DNA from: an uncultured Porphyromonas sp.
Lineage (GTDB): Bacteria; Bacteroidota; Bacteroidia; Bacteroidales; Porphyromonadaceae
Assembly (NCBI GenBank): GCA_946997275.1
Contig: CAMPUN010000042.1
Span: forward strand, 1 to 7,613
DNA: 7,613 bases
Direction of reading: 5' to 3'
Shown here: piece by piece, positions 1-7,613 of the stretch
Layout: each line of letters begins with the position of its first letter
How positions within the stretch are numbered: the stretch's first letter is position 1
The notes under the pieces: generated by a model
Told to the model about the DNA's origin: nothing
Seen by the model: the letters and a program-made list of their open reading frames with translations, nothing else
Database searches by the model: none
Translations under genes and position numbers: made by a program

Positions 1-819
1 CTCCTCGGCACGCTAGCTCAGGACAAAGCGAAGCTACTCACACGAGCTCCCCTCTTTCGCAAGCTCATCCCCGCAGCCATCCTGTCGGTCAAGCCGTGGC
101 AGGCGGTTGATCTACGACTTAACGCCTTTTATAAGCAAAGCTTTCGCCTACCCACCTTCAACGATCTATACTACACCGAGATAGGCAATGTCAAGCTCGA
201 CCCTGAGCACACCACCCAGTACAACGTAGGGTTGCAGTACCAGCTCGCACCGCAAAAGCCGTGGCTCCACACCCTGGACTTCAAGATAGACGCCTACTAC
301 AATCTCGTGACCAACAAAATCATCGCCTACCCCAAGGGACAGCAATTCCGCTGGACCATGATCAATCTCGGCAAGGTCGACATACGAGGCATCGACGCTC
401 AGTGCACCTGGAGCCTCGTCCCGATCCGTGACCTGCAGCTATCTCTACGAGCTCAGTACACCTATCAGCGAGCCATCGAGGTCACCGATCCTAAGGAGAG
501 CTACTACCGCCACCAGATCCCCTACATCCCCTGGCATAGTGGCTCCGCCACGGCAATCCTGCAGTACAAGGGGTGGCAGCTCAACTACAACTTCATCTAC
601 GCCGGCGAGCGGTACAGTCAGCTGGAAAACTTCCCCGAGAATCACCTCCAGCCGTGGTACACCAACGACCTAGCCCTCGCCTACGAGCGCACCGTCCGAG
701 GGTACGGCCTGCGTCTACAGCTCGAGTGCAACAACCTCCTGAGCCAAGCCTACGATGTAGTCGCCAACTACCCCATGCCCCTGCGCAACTACCGCCTCAC
801 GCTCATCGTAAGCCACTAG
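1..819 (+). CDS. TonB-dependent outer-membrane receptor, C-terminal part (5' end outside window)
   Basis: The reading frame is open from the first base and ends at the TAG at 817-819, giving the last 272 residues of a longer protein. Near residues 48-65 is FRLPTFNDLYYTEIGN followed by KLDPEHTTQYNVGLQY, the strongly conserved barrel segment of TonB-dependent receptors (FRxPTFNDLYY...GNxxLxPExxxxYxxG). The rest alternates aromatic and polar residues as in outer-membrane beta-strands. It ends with a NNLLSQAYDVVANYPMPLRNYRLTL stretch (shown here in pieces: NNLLSQAYDVV, then YPMPLRNYRL) typical of the last strands (NLfdkxYxxxxxYPmPgR). The family imports siderophores, haem, vitamin B12 or glycans using TonB-ExbBD energy. 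The plug domain and signal peptide are upstream of the window, so the substrate cannot be named. The protein ends in His, not the usual terminal aromatic residue. A terminator follows directly, so this gene ends its transcription unit. Confidence 0.93.
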   Translation, partial: LLGTLAQDKAKLLTRAPLFRKLIPAAILSVKPWQAVDLRLNAFYKQSFRLPTFNDLYYTEIGNVKLDPEHTTQYNVGLQYQLAPQKPWLHTLDFKIDAYYNLVTNKIIAYPKGQQFRWTMINLGKVDIRGIDAQCTWSLVPIRDLQLSLRAQYTYQRAIEVTDPKESYYRHQIPYIPWHSGSATAILQYKGWQLNYNFIYAGERYSQLENFPENHLQPWYTNDLALAYERTVRGYGLRLQLECNNLLSQAYDVVANYPMPLRNYRLTLIVSH

Positions 820-861
820 CTGAGCTAGACGAAGCGGTAAACTTCGCCCCAACATTTGATA

Positions 862-897
862 AGAGGAGATGTCGTAATCGGCACCTCCTCTCTTTTT
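862..897 (+). terminator. Rho-independent terminator after the TonB receptor gene
   Basis: AGAGGAG (862-868) pairs with CTCCTCT (885-891). After one A/C mismatch, TGTCG (870-874) pairs with CGGCA (879-883) with one G-T wobble, leaving a TAAT tetraloop (875-878). The stem is followed by C and five T (893-897). It lies 43 nt after the receptor stop codon, a normal position for an intrinsic terminator, and separates the receptor from the genes downstream. Confidence 0.87.
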
Positions 898-932
898 GTC
901 GTCTCATCGGGCTCTTTTCCTGTTTCCATCGG

Positions 933-985
933 ATGAAAATGGATTTTCATACGGAAGAAAATGGATTTTCATGGGCATGAAAATC
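933..985. repeat. Alternating inverted half-site array (ATGAAAAT / ATTTTCAT)
   Basis: Five half-sites occur in 53 bp: ATGAAAAT (933-940), ATTTTCAT (943-950), GAAAAT (957-962), ATTTTCAT (965-972) and ATGAAAAT (977-984). Neighbouring pairs make perfect palindromes: 933-950 (8-bp arms, GG centre) and 964-985 (10-bp arms GATTTTCATG/CATGAAAATC, GG centre). The 16-bp stretch at 935-950 is repeated exactly at 957-972, a 22-bp period. Each ATTTTCAT can pair with the half-site on either side, so mutually exclusive hairpins are possible in RNA or single-stranded DNA. No T-tract follows, so this is not a second terminator. It could be a protein-binding array or a fragment of a dispersed repeat family; sequence alone does not decide. 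Confidence 0.8.
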
Positions 986-1106
986 TTTGCCATCCAGAGG
1001 GCACGGTTGTTTCTTCTAGGGCTGATGCATTATTTAGGATGAGTTCATCGACGGCACTATCAAGGAAATCAAGCGATCCCTCGGTGGAGATCTTAGATTA
1101 TCCAGC

Positions 1107-1189
1107 GAGGAACGAACAAATTCTTCCGAACTTCGATTTCATTCTTCCGAAGTTTCATTTCATTCTTCGGAACTTTTATTTCGTTCCTC
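1107..1189. repeat. 83-bp dyad-symmetric element with three 21-bp tandem repeats
   Basis: Three tandem 21-bp units lie at 1120-1140, 1141-1161 and 1162-1182; each pair differs at three positions, and the conserved start is ATTCTTC. The block is also symmetric about position 1148: GAGGAACGAA (1107-1116) matches TTCGTTCCTC (1180-1189) as an inverted repeat, TTCCGAA (1124-1130) matches TTCGGAA (1166-1172), and the middle TTCCGAA (1145-1151) is a near-palindrome on the axis. Twenty-one base pairs is about two helical turns, so the TTCSGAA cores lie on one face of the helix. The right edge is 35 bp upstream of the candidate -7 box for the MATE gene, a position suitable for a regulator site. A mobile or dispersed repeat is the main alternative. 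Confidence 0.78.
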
Positions 1190-1224
1190 CGTGGGGAAAT
1201 TCCGTTTCCTGCCCCCATTTTTGA

Positions 1225-1232
1225 TACCTTTG
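1225..1232 (+). promoter_or_regulatory. Candidate Bacteroidota -7 box for the MATE operon
   Basis: TACCTTTG fits the Bacteroidota primary sigma consensus TAnnTTTG exactly and is followed by the common C. Transcription would start near 1239, giving a leader of about 50 nt. I see no strong TTG at the -33 position, so the call rests on the -7 box and its place upstream of the first gene after a terminator. Confidence 0.5.
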
Positions 1233-1264
1233 CACCGAGTTTGTAACCGAGGCTGTCGCGCTAG

Positions 1265-1288
1265 ATGACAGCTCTCACTAGAAGGTAA
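1265..1288 (+). other. Possible seven-codon leader peptide (MTALTRR) before the MATE gene
   Basis: ATG at 1265 opens a frame of seven codons ending in TAA at 1286-1288, reading MTALTRR. It sits in the predicted leader of the MATE mRNA and stops one base before the in-frame ATC at 1290 and four before the ATC at 1293. It may be a leader peptide that feeds ribosomes to the MATE start, the true MATE start cut off by a one-base indel, or chance. I cannot distinguish these from one sequence. Confidence 0.25.
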
Positions 1289-1292
1289 AATC

Positions 1293-2642
1293 ATCAAAAC
1301 TGATAGCATAAACTTCACTCAAGGACCGATCCGTAAGCAACTACTGCGACTGGCGGCTCCGATCGTCGCCACCTCGTTTGTCCAGATGGCGTACAACTTC
1401 ACCGACATGGCGTGGCTCGGACGTCTCGGCAGTCGTGAGGTGGCCGCCGTCGGAGTCATCGGAGTGCTCTTATGGATCGCCACGTCGATCGCTCAGCTCA
1501 CCAAGACCAGCGCCGAGGTGTGCGTCTCGCAGAGCCTCGGAGAGCGCGATAAACCACTGGCGATCAAGTACGCTCGCCACTGTACCACCTGGGCACTCAT
1601 CGTCGGGACTCTCCTGGCACTCGTCTACCTATTCTTTGGCTCTCCCATCGTGGGCGTCTACAATCTAGAGACAGATGTGCACCAGATGGCGCTGAACTAC
1701 CTGCGCATCGTGTTGATTGGCTTGCCGGGTTACTTCCTGACGCTCGCCATGAGTGGCATTTACAATGCGCATGGACAGAGCATGACCCCATTCAAGATCA
1801 ATTCGCTGGGGCTACTCTTCAACATGATCCTTGACCCGCTGCTCATCTTCGTCTGCCATCTAGGAGTCGTCGGAGCGGCCCTCGCCACACTCCTCTCTCA
1901 GCTGGCCGTCTGCGCTATCCTCTACTATCGCATGCAGCACCGCGACAAGATACTTGACGGGAGCTCTATCGTGACAAAGCTAGCGGGAGAGCAGAGCCGA
2001 CGCATCTTCGCTATCGGTGTACCAGTGGTGCTACTCAACTCGCTCTTTGCGCTGATCAGCATATTTATGGGTCGCTTAGCCTCTGAGCAGGGTGGCGCTA
2101 TCGGTGTGGCGGTCATGACGACTGGCGGACAGCTAGAGGGCGTGACGTGGAATGCGTGCCAAGGCTTTTGCACTGCCCTAGCGACTTTCGTAGGGCACAA
2201 CTATGCGGCACGACAGTTTGACCGTGTGTGGCGTGGCTACAAGACGACGATCCTCATGACGCTATCGATAGGTCTCTTCGGGACGTTGCTCTTTCTCTTC
2301 CTCGGCCGGGCGTTCTTTGCGCTGATTGTACCAGATCCTGAGACCTATATAGAGGGCGGACGATACCTTTACATCGCCAGCTTCTCCCAGCTCTTTATCA
2401 TGGCGGAGATTACGACGCAGGGGCTGTTTTACGGTGTAGGACGGAGCAATACGCCAGCCATAATCAGCATCGTGGGCAATCTGCTACGCATACCGCTAGC
2501 ACTCCTACTGATATACCTAGGCTGGGGACTGCCAGCCGTCTGGTGGGCTATCTCCCTCTCATCCATCGGCAAGGGTATCACCGCCATCATCGTACTACTC
2601 ACCAAGAGAGACAAACTAACCCCAACAAGCTTAGCCGCTTGA
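1293..2642 (+). CDS. MATE-family multidrug/cation antiporter with non-canonical or damaged start
   Basis: This is an inner-membrane exporter of the MATE (NorM/DinF-like) family, normally about 440-460 aa with 12 membrane helices, driven by Na+ or H+. Family hallmarks are GPIRKQLLRLAAPIVATSFV leading into QMAYNFTDMAWLGRLG (helix 1-2), the SGIYNAHGQSMTPFKINSLG and NMILDPLLIF segment of helices 4-5, and VGHNYAARQFDRV in the second half. The first ATG in frame is at 1386, but starting there would give 418 aa and remove half of helix 1. The frame is open back to a TGA at 1266-1268, and the family-like N-terminus IKTDSINFTQGP begins at ATC 1293 (449 aa). No ATG, GTG or TTG lies between. GAAGG at 1281-1285 is a fair ribosome site for 1293. 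The start is therefore either a rare ATC or lost through a point change or indel. prmA follows after 7 nt. The exported substrate is unknown. Confidence 0.9.
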   Translation: MKTDSINFTQGPIRKQLLRLAAPIVATSFVQMAYNFTDMAWLGRLGSREVAAVGVIGVLLWIATSIAQLTKTSAEVCVSQSLGERDKPLAIKYARHCTTWALIVGTLLALVYLFFGSPIVGVYNLETDVHQMALNYLRIVLIGLPGYFLTLAMSGIYNAHGQSMTPFKINSLGLLFNMILDPLLIFVCHLGVVGAALATLLSQLAVCAILYYRMQHRDKILDGSSIVTKLAGEQSRRIFAIGVPVVLLNSLFALISIFMGRLASEQGGAIGVAVMTTGGQLEGVTWNACQGFCTALATFVGHNYAARQFDRVWRGYKTTILMTLSIGLFGTLLFLFLGRAFFALIVPDPETYIEGGRYLYIASFSQLFIMAEITTQGLFYGVGRSNTPAIISIVGNLLRIPLALLLIYLGWGLPAVWWAISLSSIGKGITAIIVLLTKRDKLTPTSLAA

Positions 2643-2649
2643 CAACGCT

Positions 2650-3534
2650 ATGTACCATCACTACACCTTTACCACGGAGCAACTCGGAGAGACGGAATGG
2701 GCGATGCCTCTGCTCGCGCAGACGCTAGCCGACTGGGGCTTCGAAAGCTTTCAGGAGGAGCCTGACAAAGGGTTGCTTCAGGCCTACATTTCCGATGACG
2801 CTTGGCAGGAGAGCGGAGAGGTTGACTGCCAGCTCGCCACTGATGCGGGAGCCTTGACACTATATGATATAGCGTGGCACTATCGCCACGAGCTGGCGCC
2901 CTCTAGTGACTGGCTGGCAGCGTGGCGCAGCACGACCTTTGAGCCGATATCGCTACGGGGGCGCATGCTGGTCACCACGCCACAGCTAGCTCCGACACTA
3001 CCAACGCATGAGCTACAGCTACTCATCGAGGCGTACAATTCGTTTGGCTCGGGCGAGCACCACACGACTCGCATGATCCTAGAGCATCTACTCGACTACG
3101 ACGTGACGGGCGCTCGAGTGATCGATATGGGGTGCGGGACGGGCATCCTCGGCATAGCGGCTCTGCTACTCGGTGCCGACTCGCTCGTAGCGATAGACAT
3201 ATCGTCCGAATGCGTGACCAATACGCTGCACAACCTCCAGCTCAACGGCTTCGCCCCCACGGAGCGGATCAGCGTACTACATGGTGACGCTGCGCGCCTC
3301 TCCGCCTACCCCAGTAAGGCGGATCTGCTCTTTGCCAATATCCACCGCAACATCATCCTACAGGACCTCCCCAGCTACGTAGCGGCTGTACGATCAGGTG
3401 GCGAGGTGTGGCTCAGTGGCTTCCTCCTCTCGGACCGCACAGCCATCTGCTCAGGGTTAGCGTCCGTGGGACTAGAGATAATCGACGAAGCGACCTCCGA
3501 AGAGTGGCTCTTCGTACGAACCCGCAAAGCTTAA
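2650..3534 (+). CDS. prmA: Ribosomal protein L11 methyltransferase
   Basis: PrmA transfers methyl groups from S-adenosylmethionine to lysines and the N-terminus of ribosomal protein L11 in the cytoplasm. The 294-aa length is normal. Residues 1-110 resemble the L11-recognition domain, with the typical DWLAAWRSTTFEPI segment at 87-100. The methyltransferase domain follows: NSFGSGEHHTT (130-140, family AFGTGxHxTT), the SAM-binding DMGCGTGILGIAA (159-171), the acidic D183 at the end of strand 2, NTLHNLQLNG (191-200), and ANIHRNII (229-236) at the position of the family ANI motif. SFGSGEHH is a mild departure from AFGTGxH but keeps the glycines and His. The ATG at 2650 is 7 nt after the MATE stop codon, so the two are almost certainly co-transcribed. 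There is no clear Shine-Dalgarno, as is usual in Bacteroidota. The family call is firm; activity is inferred. Confidence 0.95.
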   Translation: MYHHYTFTTEQLGETEWAMPLLAQTLADWGFESFQEEPDKGLLQAYISDDAWQESGEVDCQLATDAGALTLYDIAWHYRHELAPSSDWLAAWRSTTFEPISLRGRMLVTTPQLAPTLPTHELQLLIEAYNSFGSGEHHTTRMILEHLLDYDVTGARVIDMGCGTGILGIAALLLGADSLVAIDISSECVTNTLHNLQLNGFAPTERISVLHGDAARLSAYPSKADLLFANIHRNIILQDLPSYVAAVRSGGEVWLSGFLLSDRTAICSGLASVGLEIIDEATSEEWLFVRTRKA

Positions 3535-3572
3535 TAGCAATTTACTGAACATTTACCTTGATCTAACTTGAT

Positions 3573-4565
3573 ATGTCTGACACCCAGCCACTGATTACGC
3601 TGATAGTCACCTTTTACAATGAGGAGGCTTATCTCGATAGTTGTCTGGCATCGGTCGCTTCGCAGGACTACCCCAATCTGGAGGTCTTGCTGATGGACGA
3701 TGCCTCAACAGATGCTTCGCCAGAGATAGCTCGCAGGCATGCTACCGAGGACGCGCGGATGCAACTGCACCGTATGGAGCACAATGGCGGGATAGCTCGT
3801 CTGCGCAATCGCGCTCTAGACCTAGCGCAAGGCGACTACATCGCCTGGATCGATGGGGATGACTGGATAGATCCTCACCATGTGTCAACGCTCTACGACG
3901 CTCTAAGACAAGCGCCCACGCAGCCTGCCATCGTGCTCTGTCCTACGCAAAGGCACAATGCCGATGGCTCGATAAAGGATTGGCGTGGTATGCGAGTGCC
4001 TGACCTGACGGTGCTCTCTTCGCAAGAGGCTTTGACTCTAATGATGACTGGCGACAAAGTGTCTGGGCACTTTTGGAATAAGCTCTTTCCCCGTGAGCTG
4101 TTTGATAATGAGCGGATGCCCGAGGGGCGGGTCTTTGAGGACTACTACCTGCTGCCTAGTCTAGTGGCTCGTGCTACCTGCTTGATCTGCACAGACCGCA
4201 CGCTCTACCACTATCGACTGCACGCCACGAGCATCGTGCATGTGGCTAAGCCGCAAAATGTCTATGACCTAACCCTAGCTTGTCGTGACCGGATCCTCTT
4301 CCTGCGCAACGATCCGCCACACCTAGCACCCGAAGTGGCGCGCCGACTGGAGGTCTATCCGCTCAAGACGATCTACCGTGCGTACCATCGCTTGACGCAT
4401 ATGGATCACCCTGAGCGTCACGCCTACCTCACCAAGATGGAGGAGGCGATGCAAGACCTAGGGCTAATGCCTCTCCGTGGCATACGCTACTCGTCGTATA
4501 TGTTCCTTCTTTCCTTGCGCAAGCGCTATACCGAGTGTTGGCTTAGGAGAGTCAAGCGCCATTAG
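3573..4565 (+). CDS. Family 2 (GT-A fold) glycosyltransferase
   Basis: This 330-aa protein transfers a sugar from a nucleotide-sugar donor, probably for a cell-surface glycan; donor and acceptor are unknown. The GT2 signatures occur in order: ITLIVTFYNEEAYLDSCLAS at 8-27 (donor-binding strand), DDASTD (42-47), NGGIARLRNRAL (71-82), the metal-binding DXD-type motif DGDDW at 94-98, and the general-base ED at 189-190 in GRVFEDYYLLP. YHYRLHATSI (212-221) is a common late motif of these enzymes. No membrane helix is evident, so it is likely a cytoplasmic or membrane-associated enzyme. It follows prmA after 38 nt; that gap contains TACCTTG (3555-3560 region), only a weak promoter resemblance, so read-through from the MATE-prmA unit is likely. 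It is not embedded in a visible polysaccharide locus. Confidence 0.92.
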   Translation: MSDTQPLITLIVTFYNEEAYLDSCLASVASQDYPNLEVLLMDDASTDASPEIARRHATEDARMQLHRMEHNGGIARLRNRALDLAQGDYIAWIDGDDWIDPHHVSTLYDALRQAPTQPAIVLCPTQRHNADGSIKDWRGMRVPDLTVLSSQEALTLMMTGDKVSGHFWNKLFPRELFDNERMPEGRVFEDYYLLPSLVARATCLICTDRTLYHYRLHATSIVHVAKPQNVYDLTLACRDRILFLRNDPPHLAPEVARRLEVYPLKTIYRAYHRLTHMDHPERHAYLTKMEEAMQDLGLMPLRGIRYSSYMFLLSLRKRYTECWLRRVKRH

Positions 4566-4664
4566 CCCGTCCTCTGAGCGACCTTTCCTAGGTATACTGC
4601 GGAGCATTGACACTTTTGTTGCAAAGGAAAGAAGCTCGGAGGAGGATTATACCCGCATTTTCTG

Positions 4665-4672
4665 TATCTTTG
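4665..4672 (+). promoter_or_regulatory. Candidate -7 box of the gyrB promoter
   Basis: TATCTTTG matches the Bacteroidota TAnnTTTG consensus exactly and is followed by TA. It lies in the 188-bp gap before gyrB, so transcription would start near 4679 and leave a leader of about 75 nt. The -33 region (around 4640-4650) has no convincing TTG, so only the -7 element supports the call. Confidence 0.6.
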
Positions 4673-4691
4673 TACTGTTCAAGACACTTAG

Positions 4692-6727
<2,036 letters not shown>

Positions 6728-6736
6728 CGCCTGACT

Positions 6737-7582
6737 ATGAAGACCAAGCGTGTTGCCGCCCTAACGATGGTGCGCAACGATGACTTCTACCTGCGCCGGT
6801 GGACAGCCTACTACGGGCGAGAGCTAGGCGAGGAGCATCTCTACATCTATTTAGATGGCAAGGATCAGCCCCTACCCGACTGGTGTCCTCAAGCTACGGT
6901 CGTGGCGGTGGATAAGATCCAAGGACAGGTAGTCTCTGCCGAGAAGGAGCGACTAGCCTTCCTCTCGGAGTGCGCCAAGGAGCTACTCACGACGGGAGGC
7001 TACGACCTCGTCATCGGAGTCGATGCAGACGAAATACTGGTCGTCGACCCGCTCGTTGGCATGGGACTCAAAGAGTACCTGAGCCAGATCAAAGTAGGCG
7101 TCAGCGTCTCAGGATTAGGCGTCGATGTAGGACAGCATCTTGAGAAAGAACCCGACATCCGAGAGGATAGCCCTTTCCTCCAGCAGCGTCACTACGCACG
7201 GCTATCGACACGCTACACCAAGCCTTGCGTCATCGCTCAGCCAGTCGTCTGGGGATCGGGCTTCCATCGTATCAAGGGGCACAATTTCACCATTGATCCG
7301 CAGCTCTACCTCTTTCACTTCGGCTACTTTGACATGAAGCGTATCGAGGCTCGCTTTGCCGATCCCGACCGACGAGAGGCGGGCTGGACCAAACATATCG
7401 CTAAGCGGTCGAAGACCATCCAACAGGTGACCAAACATAAGGCTCGTCCGTGGGACAGTACGACGAGACTAGCTCGCAAGCTCCAAACTTATATACGTCC
7501 CCCCTATGCGTGGAATAAGCCCGCCATGCTGGGACTCTGTCTCATCGTCGAGATACCCGAGCGCTTTCACGACATAGTCTGA
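6737..7582 (+). CDS. Putative glycosyltransferase, Glyco_tranf_2_4 / GT92-like
   Basis: This 281-aa protein resembles the GT2-related Glyco_tranf_2_4/GT92 type. The start VAALTMVRNDDFYLRRWTAY (6-25) matches the family opening (xxxxVKNExxxLxEWxxYH), HLYIYLDGKDQP (34-45) occupies the donor-binding strand, and GVDADEILVV (94-103) carries the DXD metal site D96/D98 with E99. SGFHRIKGH (174-182) and LYLFHFGYFD (190-199) are later conserved-looking His-containing stretches typical of this group. It is distinct from the classic GT2 encoded at 3573-4565. The ATG at 6737 is 9 nt after the gyrB stop codon, so the two are probably co-transcribed although functionally unrelated. Sugar donor, acceptor and glycan are unknown. 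The family call is moderately sure; activity is inferred from motifs. Confidence 0.8.
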   Translation: MKTKRVAALTMVRNDDFYLRRWTAYYGRELGEEHLYIYLDGKDQPLPDWCPQATVVAVDKIQGQVVSAEKERLAFLSECAKELLTTGGYDLVIGVDADEILVVDPLVGMGLKEYLSQIKVGVSVSGLGVDVGQHLEKEPDIREDSPFLQQRHYARLSTRYTKPCVIAQPVVWGSGFHRIKGHNFTIDPQLYLFHFGYFDMKRIEARFADPDRREAGWTKHIAKRSKTIQQVTKHKARPWDSTTRLARKLQTYIRPPYAWNKPAMLGLCLIVEIPERFHDIV

Positions 7583-7613
7583 ACCATATCCATAGTCCAT
7601 CTCTTATGCCGAA

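Larger units (their letters stand above)
820..1292. other. Intergenic region between the TonB receptor and MATE genes, rich in repeats
   Basis: This 473-bp gap holds the terminator (862-897), an array of ATGAAAAT/ATTTTCAT half-sites (933-985), a plain stretch (986-1106) in which I see nothing, a dyad-symmetric 21-bp repeat element (1107-1189), a TAnnTTTG-type box (1225-1232) and a seven-codon open frame (1265-1288). Its base composition is visibly more AT-rich in the repeat parts than the flanking genes. An 87-codon frame from 961 to 1224 runs across both repeat arrays; its protein is only a translation of the repeats and I do not treat it as a gene. Confidence 0.75.

Noticed and set aside
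573..980. 135-codon open frame overlapping the end of the receptor gene
   Set aside because: It is a shadow of the TonB receptor frame, rich in Arg, Pro and Ser, and runs through the terminator.
961..1224. 87-codon open frame across the intergenic repeats, with a 7-residue repeated protein pattern
   Set aside because: The 7-residue repeat is only the 21-bp DNA repeat read in frame, its ATG lies inside a palindrome, and the product resembles no protein I recognise.
900..1240. CRISPR array suggested by regularly spaced repeats in the intergenic region
   Set aside because: The repeats are directly tandem or palindromic with no unique spacers of uniform length, and no cas gene is present.
4612..4619. 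CACTTTTG... as an extra -7 box for gyrB (ACTTTTG near 4612-4618)
   Set aside because: It matches the consensus less well than TATCTTTG at 4665-4672 and adds no -33 element.
4583..4631. CTTTCCT (4583-4589) / AGGAAAG (4625-4631) inverted repeat as a terminator after the glycosyltransferase gene
   Set aside because: The arms are only 7 bp around a 35-nt loop with no following T-run, so it does not fit an intrinsic terminator.
7606..7613. ATG near the right edge as the start of another gene
   Set aside because: Only eight bases are visible (ATG CCG AA), too little to support a coding call, though the spacing after the previous stop codon would allow one.

Overview
The window looks like a piece of a Bacteroidota chromosome, most likely from a Porphyromonas-type organism (inferred, not proven). 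The reasons are moderately high GC, heavy use of the CTA and CTC leucine codons, starts without a strong Shine-Dalgarno, a short GyrB (657 aa) lacking the insertion of the E. coli protein, and TAnnTTTG-type -7 promoter boxes. All recognisable genes are on the + strand.

Layout. 1-819 is the C-terminal 272 residues of a TonB-dependent outer-membrane receptor, closed by a clear intrinsic terminator at 862-897. 820-1292 is a 473-bp gap with no credible gene but with two unusual structured arrays: alternating ATGAAAAT/ATTTTCAT half-sites (933-985) and an 83-bp dyad-symmetric element built on a 21-bp repeat (1107-1189). A promoter-like box (1225-1232) and a possible seven-codon leader (1265-1288) follow. 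1293-2642 encodes a MATE-family multidrug/cation antiporter whose N-terminus has no normal start codon. It is followed after 7 nt by prmA (L11 methyltransferase, 2650-3534) and after 38 nt by a family 2 glycosyltransferase (3573-4565); these three probably form one transcription unit.

4566-4753 carries a good TAnnTTTG box and a 5'-leader hairpin in front of gyrB (4754-6727). gyrB is complete, with all ATPase and TOPRIM signature residues, and is followed after 9 nt by a second, different putative glycosyltransferase (6737-7582) of the Glyco_tranf_2_4/GT92-like type. An ATG at 7606 near the edge may start another gene, but only 8 bases are visible.

How the genes fit together: this is mostly housekeeping (gyrase subunit, ribosomal-protein methylation) interleaved with envelope functions (receptor, exporter, two glycosyltransferases). 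I see no transposase, phage, CRISPR, toxin-antitoxin or defence genes, and no evidence for a new multi-gene system. The observations most worth a second look are the structured intergenic region before the MATE gene and that gene's missing start codon.
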